64,000 nucleotides of DNA from Palsa-465 sp963800475 (GCA_963800475.1 CAWDAZ010000003.1:124001-188000); one strand, 5' to 3'; positions 48,408 through 57,019 are shown, numbered from the stretch's first letter. The notes: generated by a model not told the origin, from the letters alone. A program made the numbers and translations.

Positions 48408-49194
48408 GCCGCTCGTCCTGATCCACGGGTTCTCCGCCACCCGCGGCGTGTGGCAGCCGCTGCTCGCCTCGCTCGAGCGCGATCACGACGTGCTGGCGGT
48501 CAACCTCGCCGGCCACGTCGGCGGCCCGGAGGTCCCCGACGGCACCGACGTATCGGTCGGCGCGCTGGTCGACGCGGTCGAGCGCGACATGGACGAGGCC
48601 GGGTTCGAGACCGCGCACCTCGTCGGCAACTCGCTCGGCGGCTGGATCTCGCTCGAGCTCGCCAAGCGCGGCCGCGCGCGGTCGGTCGTCGCGATCGCCC
48701 CCGCCGGCGGCTGGGAGCAGGGCACCCGCGAGGAGAAGCGGCTGCGGGCGCTGTTCACCCGCAACCACCGGATGACGAGCAAGATGCTGCCACGGATCGA
48801 GAAGCTGATGCGCCGACCGCGGCTGCGGCGGCTGGTGCTCTCGCAGGTCGCCGCGCGCGGCGACCGGATCCCCGCCGCCGCCGCGGCCCAGCTGATCCGC
48901 GACTCGCTCGACTGCTCGGTGTACTTCGAGCTGATGGACGCGATCCTCCGCGACGGGCCGCCGAAGTCGTTCGACGGAATCGCGGTGCCGGTGCTGCTCG
49001 TGTGGGGCACGCGCGACCGGATCCTGCCGCTGAAGCGCTACTCCGAGCGGCTGCGGCGGATGCTGCCCGACGCGGAGTGGGTCTCGCTCAAGGGGCTCGG
49101 CCACATGCCGATGTCCGACGATCCGGAGCTGGTCGCCCGCACGATCACGCAGTTCGTCGCCCGCGCCGGAGACCGTCCGGTGGTCCCGGCCTGA
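48397..49194 (+). CDS. Alpha/beta hydrolase (copy 1 of a tandem pair)
   Basis: A 265-residue alpha/beta hydrolase. LVLIHGFSATRGVW holds the oxyanion region, GNSLGGW is the nucleophile elbow with the catalytic Ser, the acid Asp is in WGTRDRILPL and the His in GLGHMPMSDDPE. ATG at 48397 follows GGAAGG by 10 nt and overlaps the miaB stop. The next gene is a paralogue in tandem. Substrate unknown. Confidence 0.88.
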   Translation: MPGEPLVLIHGFSATRGVWQPLLASLERDHDVLAVNLAGHVGGPEVPDGTDVSVGALVDAVERDMDEAGFETAHLVGNSLGGWISLELAKRGRARSVVAIAPAGGWEQGTREEKRLRALFTRNHRMTSKMLPRIEKLMRRPRLRRLVLSQVAARGDRIPAAAAAQLIRDSLDCSVYFELMDAILRDGPPKSFDGIAVPVLLVWGTRDRILPLKRYSERLRRMLPDAEWVSLKGLGHMPMSDDPELVARTITQFVARAGDRPVVPA

Positions 49195-49205
49195 GCTTCA
49201 CCGCC

Positions 49206-49991
49206 GTGCACCGCGGCGGATCCGGGCCGCCGCTGGTCCTGATCCACGGCTTCACCGACACGTGGCGCACCTGGGAGCTCGTGCTCCCGGCGCTCGAGCG
49301 ACGTCACGAGGTGCTCGCCCCGACACTCGCCGGCCACGCGGGCGGGCCCTCGATCGACGGCGCCGTGACTCCCACAGCGCTTGTCGACTCCGTCGAGCGG
49401 GCGATCGACGAGGCAGGTTTCGAGATGCCCGACATCGTCGGGAACTCGCTGGGCGGCTACGTGGCGCTCGCGCTCGCGGCGCGCGGCCGCGCCCGGACGG
49501 TCGTGGCGCTCGCCCCAGGGGGTGGCTGGGCGCCGGGCGATCCCGGTGCGGGAGATGCGATCGAGCGCCACCGGACCACACAGGAGCTGGTGCGAGGCGC
49601 GGCCCAATACGCACAGCAGATCACGTCCTCGCCGGAGGGCCGGCGGCGCGCGTCGGAGTTCCTGACGGTTCGTTTCGAGCACCTCCCGCCGGAGCTGCTC
49701 GCGCACCAGATCGAGGGCGCCGCCAACTGCCCCGCCGCCCTCCCGTTGCTCGAGCACCTGGGCGAGGTGGGCTACCGGCTCGATGCGGAGCGGATCACCT
49801 GCCCGGTCAGGATCGTGTGGGGCACCGAGGATCGGATCCTCCCGTGGCCCGCGGCGGCTCGGCGATATCGCGAAGACTGGCTGCCGCAGGCCGACTGGGT
49901 GGTGCTCGACGGGGTCGGCCACTGCCCCCAGCTCGACGTGCCGCCCGAGGCGGGCGAGCTGATCCTCGGGGTCACAGCCCCGACTCGCTGA
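49206..49991 (+). CDS. Alpha/beta hydrolase (copy 2 of a tandem pair)
   Basis: A 261-residue paralogue of the gene just upstream: LVLIHGFTDTWRTWELV, LAGHAGGP, GNSLGGYVAL (nucleophile Ser), WGTEDRILPW (Asp) and GVGHCPQLDVPPE (His). The cap region differs, so substrates probably differ. GTG at 49206 is chosen as the first start codon before the first strand; it is 12 nt after the stop of copy 1, so both are in the miaB transcription unit. Only 8 bp separate its stop from the converging secreted protein gene. Confidence 0.87.
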   Translation: MHRGGSGPPLVLIHGFTDTWRTWELVLPALERRHEVLAPTLAGHAGGPSIDGAVTPTALVDSVERAIDEAGFEMPDIVGNSLGGYVALALAARGRARTVVALAPGGGWAPGDPGAGDAIERHRTTQELVRGAAQYAQQITSSPEGRRRASEFLTVRFEHLPPELLAHQIEGAANCPAALPLLEHLGEVGYRLDAERITCPVRIVWGTEDRILPWPAAARRYREDWLPQADWVVLDGVGHCPQLDVPPEAGELILGVTAPTR

Positions 49992-49999
49992 CGCGCCGC

Positions 50000-52081
50000 T
50001 CAACTGAAGCCGACCAGCGCGATCGTCCCATGCGCGACGCTGCCGCCGGCCGCAAGCGACACGGTGGCCGGCAGGTGATTCCCCGGATCCGCGGCCAGCA
50101 GCCGGCGCGCCCGGCCCGAAAGCGGGAAGAACACGTAGCCGGCCTCCTCACCGCCGATCGTCTCGGTTCCGGTCCGGGCCACGGTGACCCCGCCGATCGC
50201 GACCGTCGCCGCGATGTGGCACGGCGCCGGCGATCCGCACGCGGCGAGGATCCCGCCCAGGCCGCGCGGTGGGATGAAGTCCGTCGCGCCGAGGAACTGC
50301 ACCGGCGGAGCCTGCCGGACGCTGCGGGCCGGGGCAGGTCCGATCGTGGCGAACCCGATCAGGCTGATCGAAGCCGTCGCGCCGGTGCCCGCGCTGTCGT
50401 GCAGGCTCAACTGGACCGGAAGCCGTCCGCCGCGCGAGTTGGCGAGCATGAACACTCCGGTCGTGTTGAGCGTGAAGTACAGGATCCCGGTCGAGGCGCT
50501 GCGGATCGACTCGGTTCCGGTGCGCGCGACGACGACGCCGCCGACGCGCAGCGTGCTCGCGATATGGCAGGTCCGGCCGGCGTAGCAACCGGCTGGAATC
50601 CCACCGGTGCCGGTCTGACTGACGAACGCGGTGTGGCCGAACACCGCGAGGTGCGCGGGGGCCACGGCCGTCGCCGAGGTCGCCAGCACCCGGTCTCGGG
50701 AGCCGAGCGCCTGCACTGCGAAGTACGGTGAGCCGTTCGTGACTCTGATCGCCGCGCGGGTGCCGCGTGCCGCCGCGTACGCGACCGCGCTGAGCCCGGT
50801 GCGGCCGACGCCGGCGAGCACCCGCCACGCGGTCAGGCCCCGGCCATTCCACGAGGTCCGGATCGAAACCGTTCCGTCCGTGATCGCCGACACGGACACC
50901 GTCGGCGGCCGGGCCGGCGGCGGCGGATTTCCGCCGCCGCCGCTGGTTCCGGCCGTGGCGCCGTCGAGGTAGTCGGAGTCGATGTTGACGGTGGCGCCCC
51001 CGTAGCGCTCGTTGTGGGCGCCGCTGTACTGGTGGAGGCGGCGATGGGACCAGTCCGACGACGCGACGTACGGGTCGCTCGTGGTCCTGCGGCCGTTCCA
51101 GTCGGCGATCCACAGGTCGTCCGGCTCGGTGTAGCCCGAGCCGTAGCGGGCGGCGAGATCGCTTACCCCGGTGCTCGCGCTGCTGTATACGCCGGACACG
51201 TAGCCCCTGGCGTGGAGCGCGGCGGTCCACGCCGCCAGGAAGGTCATCACGGCCGCGGTGTTGCTCCCGCCGGTCGGATAGGACTCCATGTCGTAGTAGA
51301 TCGGGTTGCCCGACGGGATCCCGAGTCCCTGCGCATCGGAGACCGCGTCGGCGGCGGCGGCGGTGCCTTGGGATGCCGCCCTGCTCGCGGTGATGCCCGA
51401 GCAGCCGCAGCTGTTCTGAGGCGCCTGGAGACCGACGTAGATCGGGATCAGGTGCCAGCCTGCGGACGCCTCGGTCGCCACCCAGCTCCGGCTCAGGTTG
51501 CTCTGCGCGCACGCCGAGTTGACGCCGCCGATGTACACGCCGATCGCCCGGTACGGGGACGCCGACCACGCCGACATCGTCCGCGTCGACGGGGTCGAGC
51601 AGGCGTCGAAGCCGAGCCCCGTATACGCGGACGCCGCGCGCGCGACCGGCGCCGACACGCGCCGGGGCGTCGGTCGGTCCGAGCGAGGTCCGCTACCCCT
51701 CGTCTGGGCGGGCGAGGTGAGCACGCGGACGCGACCCGAGCCCGGGCGCGCTGCGCTCGCGGAGGCCGGCTCGAGCAGGATCGCCGTCGGGCGTCCGGCC
51801 GCGTGCGCCGGACAGCGCTGCTGCGAGCCCGGGACGCCCAAATACACCGCCCGGCGGTCGAACCGCACGCACGCGTGGGGGTCGCGGAGGAGGTCGACCA
51901 CAGGCCACGACCGGGGCACAAGCACGGTGTAGCCGCGGTAGCGAACCGATTTCAGCGGTGGTGGGGACGCGGCCGGTGCCGGAGCGACGGCCCAGATCAG
52001 CGCGAGCACCAGCGCCAGGCCACACGCCCTGATGATCCGATCAGCGCCGTCACCCCTCACTCTCGGCCGTAACACCGGCAC
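50000..52081 (-). CDS. Secreted DUF1906 glycoside-hydrolase-like protein with duplicated C-terminal domain
   Basis: A 693-residue exported protein: signal peptide (about 12-38), an N-terminal region of about 110 residues, then a DUF1906 (Rv2525c-like, GH25-type barrel) domain with YRAIGVYIGGVNSACAQ, PIYVGLQAPQ, PIYYDMESYP (probable catalytic Asp/Glu) and LWIADWNGR. A Pro/Gly hinge leads to a fibronectin-like segment and two homologous repeats of about 95 residues, each with a Cys pair, CHIA, GGV-VARTGTE and a final LxGF. The repeats may bind the cell wall. TACGTT (52093-52088) lies 6 nt before the GTG at 52081, supporting this start; a GTG at 52060 is possible. Confidence 0.85.
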   Translation of the reverse strand: MPVLRPRVRGDGADRIIRACGLALVLALIWAVAPAPAASPPPLKSVRYRGYTVLVPRSWPVVDLLRDPHACVRFDRRAVYLGVPGSQQRCPAHAAGRPTAILLEPASASAARPGSGRVRVLTSPAQTRGSGPRSDRPTPRRVSAPVARAASAYTGLGFDACSTPSTRTMSAWSASPYRAIGVYIGGVNSACAQSNLSRSWVATEASAGWHLIPIYVGLQAPQNSCGCSGITASRAASQGTAAAADAVSDAQGLGIPSGNPIYYDMESYPTGGSNTAAVMTFLAAWTAALHARGYVSGVYSSASTGVSDLAARYGSGYTEPDDLWIADWNGRRTTSDPYVASSDWSHRRLHQYSGAHNERYGGATVNIDSDYLDGATAGTSGGGGNPPPPARPPTVSVSAITDGTVSIRTSWNGRGLTAWRVLAGVGRTGLSAVAYAAARGTRAAIRVTNGSPYFAVQALGSRDRVLATSATAVAPAHLAVFGHTAFVSQTGTGGIPAGCYAGRTCHIASTLRVGGVVVARTGTESIRSASTGILYFTLNTTGVFMLANSRGGRLPVQLSLHDSAGTGATASISLIGFATIGPAPARSVRQAPPVQFLGATDFIPPRGLGGILAACGSPAPCHIAATVAIGGVTVARTGTETIGGEEAGYVFFPLSGRARRLLAADPGNHLPATVSLAAGGSVAHGTIALVGFS

Positions 52082-52120
52082 GCGCTGAACGTAGCGCGGG
52101 GCCCGGCGGCTGCAAGCTCT

Positions 52121-52936
52121 TTACCGCTCGGCGGCCCCGACCGCGCTCAGCAGCCGCATTGCGGTCCGTGCGTCGGCGGGGTAGAAGGCCTCGATCGCCA
52201 GCTCCGCCAGGGTCACGTCGACGGCCGTCCCGAACGTCGACAGGGTGCTGAAGAACGCGAGCTCGCCGCCGCCGGCGAGCTCGCGGAGCCTGAGCGGGAG
52301 CACGATCTCGACGGGATGCCGGTCGGAGGGCGGCGGTGCCTCGACGACGCCCGGATAGGAGGTGAGCTCGTCGTAGAGCTCCGCGAGGCGCGCGTCGCCT
52401 GTGATCTGCAGCTCCCGGCGTACCCGATGCAACAGGTGCGCGCTCCACTCCGCGAGGTTCAGCGTCCGAGGCGCCATCCCGTCGGGGTGGAGCGCCACCC
52501 GCATCGCGTTGGCGGGCGGCTCGAGCAGCTCCGGGGCGACCCCCTCGAGCAGCATGTCGAGCGCGTCGTTGGCCGACACCAGGTCGTGGTGGCGGTTGAC
52601 GACCACCGCCGGGTACGGCTCGTGGGCGCGCAGGAACCGGTCGAGCGCCTGCCGGACCGTGTCCATCTCCGGCGCCTCGAGCGGCCGCTCCGCGTACACA
52701 GGGGCGTACCCGGCCGCGAGCAGCAGCGAGTTCTGCTCCCGCAGCGGCACCTCGAGCTCCTCGGCGAGCCGCAGCACCATCTCCCGGCTCGGACGGGAGC
52801 GTCCCGTCTCGATGAAGCTCACATGGCGCGAGGACACCGACGCGGACAGCGACAGCTCGAGCTGACTGAGATTCCGGCGCCGGCGCCAGCCGCGCAGCAG
52901 CTCGCCGACCGCTGGGGGCGTCTCTGCAACCGCCAT
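52121..52936 (-). CDS. XRE-family regulator with MmyB-like ligand-binding domain
   Basis: A 271-residue regulator. Residues 8-75 are a Cro/CI-type helix-turn-helix (LRGWRRRRNLSQLELSLSA, SSRHVSFIETGRSRPSREMVLRL); the rest is the MmyB-like PAS-type domain with PYPAVVVNRHHDLVSANDAL. These regulators are abundant in Actinomycetota and often control an adjacent divergent enzyme gene, here the metallohydrolase at 53040. TACGGT (52949-52944) is 7 nt from the ATG. A 15-bp palindrome lies between the two promoters. Confidence 0.9.
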   Translation of the reverse strand: MAVAETPPAVGELLRGWRRRRNLSQLELSLSASVSSRHVSFIETGRSRPSREMVLRLAEELEVPLREQNSLLLAAGYAPVYAERPLEAPEMDTVRQALDRFLRAHEPYPAVVVNRHHDLVSANDALDMLLEGVAPELLEPPANAMRVALHPDGMAPRTLNLAEWSAHLLHRVRRELQITGDARLAELYDELTSYPGVVEAPPPSDRHPVEIVLPLRLRELAGGGELAFFSTLSTFGTAVDVTLAELAIEAFYPADARTAMRLLSAVGAAER

Positions 52937-52972
52937 CTGGAAGACCGTACCGGCCAGGATCGCTCGGATCGA

Positions 52973-52987
52973 TTACCTGCGAGGTAA
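52973..52987. promoter_or_regulatory. Palindromic operator between xre and metallohydrolase genes
   Basis: TTACCT-GCG-AGGTAA, two perfect 6-bp arms. It lies about 24 bp upstream of the regulator's -10 box, over its -35 position, and about 35 bp upstream of the metallohydrolase's -10 box. The likely target of the XRE regulator. Confidence 0.6.
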
Positions 52988-53039
52988 GCGGATCGTGCGC
53001 GCCCCGCGCGCCTTCGCGGGGTTAGAGTCGCCCGCAGCC

Positions 53040-53831
53040 GTGCAAATCCATGCCCTCAGCACCGGAACGGTGCGGCTCAAGCACGCGTTCCTGTTCGCGC
53101 GCGAGGGGTGGCGGCGCCAGCTCGACCTGTTCCTGCCCGGAGAGTTCTCGGCGCCGATGCCGATCCACTGCTGGGCAGTCGAGCACCGGGACAGGCTGCT
53201 TGTCGTCGACACGGGCGAGACCTCGGGCGTCCACGACATTCCGTTCGCGCGCTTCGACGTCAACCCGGCAGACGAGCTGCCGGCCGCGCTGAGCGCCGCC
53301 GGGCTTGCGATCGCCGACGTGGACACCGTCGTGCTCACGCACATGCACGGCGACCACATGGACGGTGCGGTTCACCTCAATCGCCCGGTGCTGGTTCATG
53401 ATCGCGAGCTGGAGTTCACGCGAACGACCGGCGCCCGGGTGATGCAGAGGCTGCTGCGCCAGCCGGTCCCGTCCGGTGTCGAGTTCACACCCGTGGCACT
53501 CGACGGCGGGCCGTTCGGGGCGTTCGCGCGCAGCCGGCCGCTGAGCGACGACGGGCGGATCCTCGCGGTCGACACACCCGGGCACACGCCGGGCCACATC
53601 TCCGTGCTGTGCGTCGACGACGATGACCGCCACGTGCTGCTCGCGGGCGACGCCACCGACAGCGTCGAGCAGCTCCGGGCGCTCCGCCCGGATGCCGTAG
53701 GCCCGAAGCCCGACCTGTACGTCGCGACGCTCCGGACGATCCTCGCGCACGCCGAGCGGTATCCGACCGTCTACCTGCCCTCGCACGACCCCGAGTCGGT
53801 CGCGCGCCTCGGGGCGCGCGCGACGCTGTAG
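53040..53831 (+). CDS. Metallo-beta-lactamase-fold hydrolase, N-acyl homoserine lactonase-like
   Basis: A 263-residue MBL-fold enzyme with the zinc motif HMHGDH in VVLTHMHGDHMDGAVHL, the third ligand His in DTPGHTPGHISVL and Asp in LLAGDATDS. The layout is like AHL lactonases (AiiA/AttM-type), which open the lactone ring of quorum-sensing signals, but related enzymes act on other lactones or esters. TAGAGT (53023-53028) lies 11 nt before the GTG at 53040. The gene is divergent from an XRE/MmyB regulator with a shared palindrome, suggesting induction by a substrate-like ligand. Confidence 0.88.
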   Translation: MQIHALSTGTVRLKHAFLFAREGWRRQLDLFLPGEFSAPMPIHCWAVEHRDRLLVVDTGETSGVHDIPFARFDVNPADELPAALSAAGLAIADVDTVVLTHMHGDHMDGAVHLNRPVLVHDRELEFTRTTGARVMQRLLRQPVPSGVEFTPVALDGGPFGAFARSRPLSDDGRILAVDTPGHTPGHISVLCVDDDDRHVLLAGDATDSVEQLRALRPDAVGPKPDLYVATLRTILAHAERYPTVYLPSHDPESVARLGARATL

Positions 53832-53913
53832 GTTCGGACCGCGCCTCAGTCGACTGCGCGTCGCGGGCGCCGGCGGTCGCCTTGGGATCGAGCCGAGCCG
53901 TCCGGCCCGATTG

Positions 53914-53927
53914 CGAACATATGTTCT
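53914..53927. promoter_or_regulatory. LexA (SOS) box at the start codon of the radical SAM gene
   Basis: CGAACATATGTTCT matches 13 of 14 positions of the Gram-positive/actinobacterial consensus CGAACRNRYGTTYG, and the inner GAACATATGTTC is a perfect palindrome. It ends directly before the ATG at 53928. With a leaderless promoter this would cover the -10 region and allow tight LexA repression. Confidence 0.7.
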
Positions 53928-56015
53928 ATGCGTTGGAGCAACCTGCTCGAGGATGCCGACGAGCGCGCCCGGCTGCCCGGCTACCGCGACGAAGTGGTGG
54001 TGCGCCATTTCGAGGCTCCCGGCGGGGTCCAGACGCGGTTCTACGAGGTCCGCGCGAAGTCGATCCTGAACCGGGTGCCGGAGGCGAGCAGGATGCCGTT
54101 CCGGTGGACGATCAACCCGTTTCGCGGATGTTCGCACGCGTGCGTGTTCTGTCTGTGGGGTGGGACTCCCGTCCTGATGGCCGACGGGACCCACAGGCCG
54201 ATCGAGGCGCTCGCGGCTGGAGACGAGATCTATGGGACCGACCGGATCGGGGGCGGATACCGGAAGTACGTCGCGACGGTTGTGCTCGACAAGTGGATCA
54301 CGATCAAGCCGGCGTACCGCGTCGTGCTCGAGGACGGGACCGAGTTGATCGCGAGCGGCGACCACAGGTTCCTCAGCAGCCGCGGTTGGAAGCACGTGCT
54401 GAACAGCGGCCGGTCAGAGCCCGACCGGCCTCACCTCACGACTCGGAACCACCTCGTCGGTATCGGCGCGTTTGCCACGCAGCCCGCGGACAGCGGCGAT
54501 TACCGTCGCGGATATCTGTGCGGGATCCTGCGCGGCGACGGTCACATCGGGTCCTATTCGTACGAGCGACCAGGCCGAACCAGCGGCGACCCGCACCGGT
54601 TTCGGGTCGCCGTCACCGACCTCGAGGCGCTTCGGCGCGCCCGCGACTACCTGCAACGCGAACAGATCGCGACGACCGAGTGGCGGTTCCGGCGCGCGGC
54701 CGGCGCACACCGGGAGATGTTCGCGATCGGCTCGAGCTCACGGCCGATCGTCGAGCGGGCGGCTGGGCTGCTCGAGTGGCCCGAGCGGGCGAACGACGAC
54801 TGGCGTCGGGGCTTCCTCGCCGGAATCTTCGACGCGGAGGGCAGCCGGAGCGCCTTCGCGCTCAGAATCTGCAACACCGATCCGTCGATCCTCGCGTGGA
54901 CCGAGGAATCCGCGAGGTGGCTCGGCTTCGACGTGGCCGTTGAGTACCCAGGAAAGGCGAACGGCCCGAAGGTCATCCGCATCCGCGGTGGCCTCTCGGA
55001 GCACCTGCGCTTCTTCCATCTGACCGATCCCGCGATCACGCGCAAGCGGTCGATCGAGGGCGAGATGGTCAAGACATTCGCGAAGCTCCGGGTCGCCGCG
55101 ATCGAGCCGCTTGGGCATGCCCTGCCGCTGTACGACATCACCACCGGAACCGGGGACTTCATCGCCAACGGTGTCGTGTCGCACAACTGCTTCGCCCGTC
55201 CCACGCACAAGTACCTCGGCTTCGACGCCGGCCGCGATTTTGAGCGGGAGATCGTCGTCAAGGTCAATGCGCCGGAGCTGCTGCGCGCCGAGCTGGCGCG
55301 GCCGTCGTGGCGGCGGGAGCACGTCGCGCTCGGGACGAACACCGACCCGTACCAGTGGGTCGAGGGCCGCTACAAGCTGATGCCCGGGATCTGGGAGGCG
55401 CTGCGCGACGCCGCCAACCCGTGCTCGGTGCTCACCAAGTCGCCGCTGCTGCTGCGGGACATCGAGGTGTTGAAACAGATCAACGAGCGCACCGAGTTCA
55501 CCGCGGCGCTGTCGGTCCCGACGCTCGACGAGAAGGCGTGGCGGGCGACCGAGCCCCACACCCCGAACCCGAGGGCGCGGCTCGAGGCGGTCGCCGAGCT
55601 GACCAGAGCCGGGATCCGGACCGGGATCCTGATCGCGCCGCTGATGCCGGGCGTCAACGACGCCCCCGAGCAGATCGAGCCGATCCTCCACCTGGCGGCC
55701 GAGGCCGGCGCCGCGTACGTGAGCGGGATCGCGCTTCACCTTCGGGGCGAGGTGCGCGACTTGTGGTTCGAGTGGCTGCGCGAGCACCGGCCCGACCTGA
55801 TCCCCCGCTACGAGCGGCTCTACCGGCGCGGCGCGTACGCGCCGCCCGACGAGCGCAGCCGCCTCGCCCAGCTTGTCAGCGGAACCGACCTCGACCCGGC
55901 GGAGCGGATCGAAGAGGCGACCGGGCACCGCGGGTTTGTGCGAAGCCGCACGAGTAGATTTGAGGTTCCCAAACAGCAAACGCACCTGAAACAAGACCAG
56001 GCGCGCCTGTTCTAA
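53928..56015 (+). CDS. Rv2578c-family radical SAM protein interrupted by an intein
   Basis: A 695-residue precursor. The host protein (residues 1-74 joined to 421-695, about 349 residues) is a radical SAM enzyme of the Rv2578c family, related to spore-photoproduct-lyase-like proteins, with SILNRVPEASRMPFRWTINP, the CxxxCxxC cluster motif and FARPTHKYLGFDAGRDFE. The intein (75-420) sits exactly before the third cluster cysteine: C68 and C72 are in the N-extein and the +1 Cys421 completes the motif, so the enzyme cannot form its Fe-S site before splicing. ATG at 53928 is preceded by a LexA-like box. The actual reaction of the family is unknown; the LexA box suggests DNA-damage response. Confidence 0.92.
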   Translation: MRWSNLLEDADERARLPGYRDEVVVRHFEAPGGVQTRFYEVRAKSILNRVPEASRMPFRWTINPFRGCSHACVFCLWGGTPVLMADGTHRPIEALAAGDEIYGTDRIGGGYRKYVATVVLDKWITIKPAYRVVLEDGTELIASGDHRFLSSRGWKHVLNSGRSEPDRPHLTTRNHLVGIGAFATQPADSGDYRRGYLCGILRGDGHIGSYSYERPGRTSGDPHRFRVAVTDLEALRRARDYLQREQIATTEWRFRRAAGAHREMFAIGSSSRPIVERAAGLLEWPERANDDWRRGFLAGIFDAEGSRSAFALRICNTDPSILAWTEESARWLGFDVAVEYPGKANGPKVIRIRGGLSEHLRFFHLTDPAITRKRSIEGEMVKTFAKLRVAAIEPLGHALPLYDITTGTGDFIANGVVSHNCFARPTHKYLGFDAGRDFEREIVVKVNAPELLRAELARPSWRREHVALGTNTDPYQWVEGRYKLMPGIWEALRDAANPCSVLTKSPLLLRDIEVLKQINERTEFTAALSVPTLDEKAWRATEPHTPNPRARLEAVAELTRAGIRTGILIAPLMPGVNDAPEQIEPILHLAAEAGAAYVSGIALHLRGEVRDLWFEWLREHRPDLIPRYERLYRRGAYAPPDERSRLAQLVSGTDLDPAERIEEATGHRGFVRSRTSRFEVPKQQTHLKQDQARLF
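54150..55187 (+). mobile_element. Intein with LAGLIDADG homing endonuclease
   Basis: A 346-residue intein: Cys1 with block A (CLWGGTPVLMADGTHRPI), block B with SGDH where TxxH is usual, two LAGLIDADG helices (YLCGILRGDG at 196-205 and FLAGIFDAEG at 296-305, keeping the catalytic D204 and E304), block F (LYDITTGTGDFIANG) and terminal VVSHN followed by Cys+1. All splicing residues are present, so it looks active. The same site carries inteins in many actinobacterial homologues. Confidence 0.92.
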
Positions 56016-56030
56016 GGTGGACCCCAGTCG

Positions 56031-56999
56031 ATGCGAGAACGACTCAGACGCAGCAAGGAGCTCCACCTGGAGCGGATGTTCGAGACCCGCAGCGAGGCGT
56101 GGGAGCGCGTCGGCCTAAGCATGGCCGTGAACCAGCGGGCGATCCGCCGGGCGCGGGTCGAGATCGTGCTGCTGGTGCCGCTGCTGATCGCGGTGCTGGT
56201 GCTCTACCACCACAGCGCCGACATCCTCGGCATACACACTGCGCGCCAGTACCACGCCTGGATCCAATGGGGCACGGTCGCGGTGCTGCTCGTGGGCGGT
56301 TGGACGCTCGCCCGCGACATCGGCCGCGTCGCTGGCCCGACGCTGTTCCGGCGCATGGATCCGGGGACCGCAGGCACGGTCGGCTTCATCATCCGTCTGG
56401 TCACGGTCGCGATCACGGTCCTGGTCGCGCTGAGCGTGGCGGGGGTGAACACAGCGTCGCTGGTCGCCGGCAGCGCCTTCACGGCAATCGTCCTGGGGCT
56501 CGCCGCCCAGCAGACGCTCGGGAACCTGTTCGCGGGACTCGTGCTGCTGACCGCGCGGCCGTTTCGCGTGGGCGAGCGGGTGCGCCTGCAGGCGGGCGGG
56601 CTCGGCGGGATCCACGAGGGAATCGTCAGCTCGCTGGGGCTGATGTACACGACCCTCGCCCGCGGCGAGGACCAGATCATGATCCCCAACAGCGGCGTGA
56701 TTGCGGCCGTCGTGGTCCCGCTACGCGAGCCCGAGCCGGTCGACGTGAAGGTGCGGCTCAGCTCCGGTATCCGGCCGAGCCAGGTCCAGGCGATCCTCGA
56801 CGAACAGGTCGCGACGCCGACGCGGAGCGCACCGAACGTGCTGCTGGAGGAGATCGACGGCGAGGACGTCGTGATCCGCGTCCAGGCTACGCCGGAGCGG
56901 GCGGACGAGGGCGCGCAGCTTGCCGACGAGGTGATCGCCGCGCTTTCCAGCGTGACCGGGGAGCACGAGGTCGCCCGCGGCTACGGGCCGCGCCGGTAG
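56031..56999 (+). CDS. MscS-family mechanosensitive channel
   Basis: A 322-residue membrane protein with three to four hydrophobic segments and the MscS core: pore-lining helix SLVAGSAFTAIVLGLAAQQTLGNLFAGLVLL, then the beta domain starting ARPFRVGERVRL and IMIPNSGVIAAVV. It opens under membrane tension to release solutes. TAAGGT (56013-56018), which includes the stop of the radical SAM gene, lies 12 nt before the ATG. Its stop codon lies in a hairpin shared with the converging SDR gene. Confidence 0.92.
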   Translation: MRERLRRSKELHLERMFETRSEAWERVGLSMAVNQRAIRRARVEIVLLVPLLIAVLVLYHHSADILGIHTARQYHAWIQWGTVAVLLVGGWTLARDIGRVAGPTLFRRMDPGTAGTVGFIIRLVTVAITVLVALSVAGVNTASLVAGSAFTAIVLGLAAQQTLGNLFAGLVLLTARPFRVGERVRLQAGGLGGIHEGIVSSLGLMYTTLARGEDQIMIPNSGVIAAVVVPLREPEPVDVKVRLSSGIRPSQVQAILDEQVATPTRSAPNVLLEEIDGEDVVIRVQATPERADEGAQLADEVIAALSSVTGEHEVARGYGPRR

Positions 57000-57019
57000 G
57001 CCGGGGCGATCGCGGCCTA
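56997..57019. terminator. Hairpin containing both stop codons of convergent genes
   Basis: TAGGCCG (56997-57003) and CGGCCTA (57013-57019) form a perfect 7-bp stem with a 9-nt loop. The outer TAG is the mscS stop and the outer CTA is the complement of the SDR stop, so both genes end within the stem. A probable bidirectional terminator without a U-run. Confidence 0.55.
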
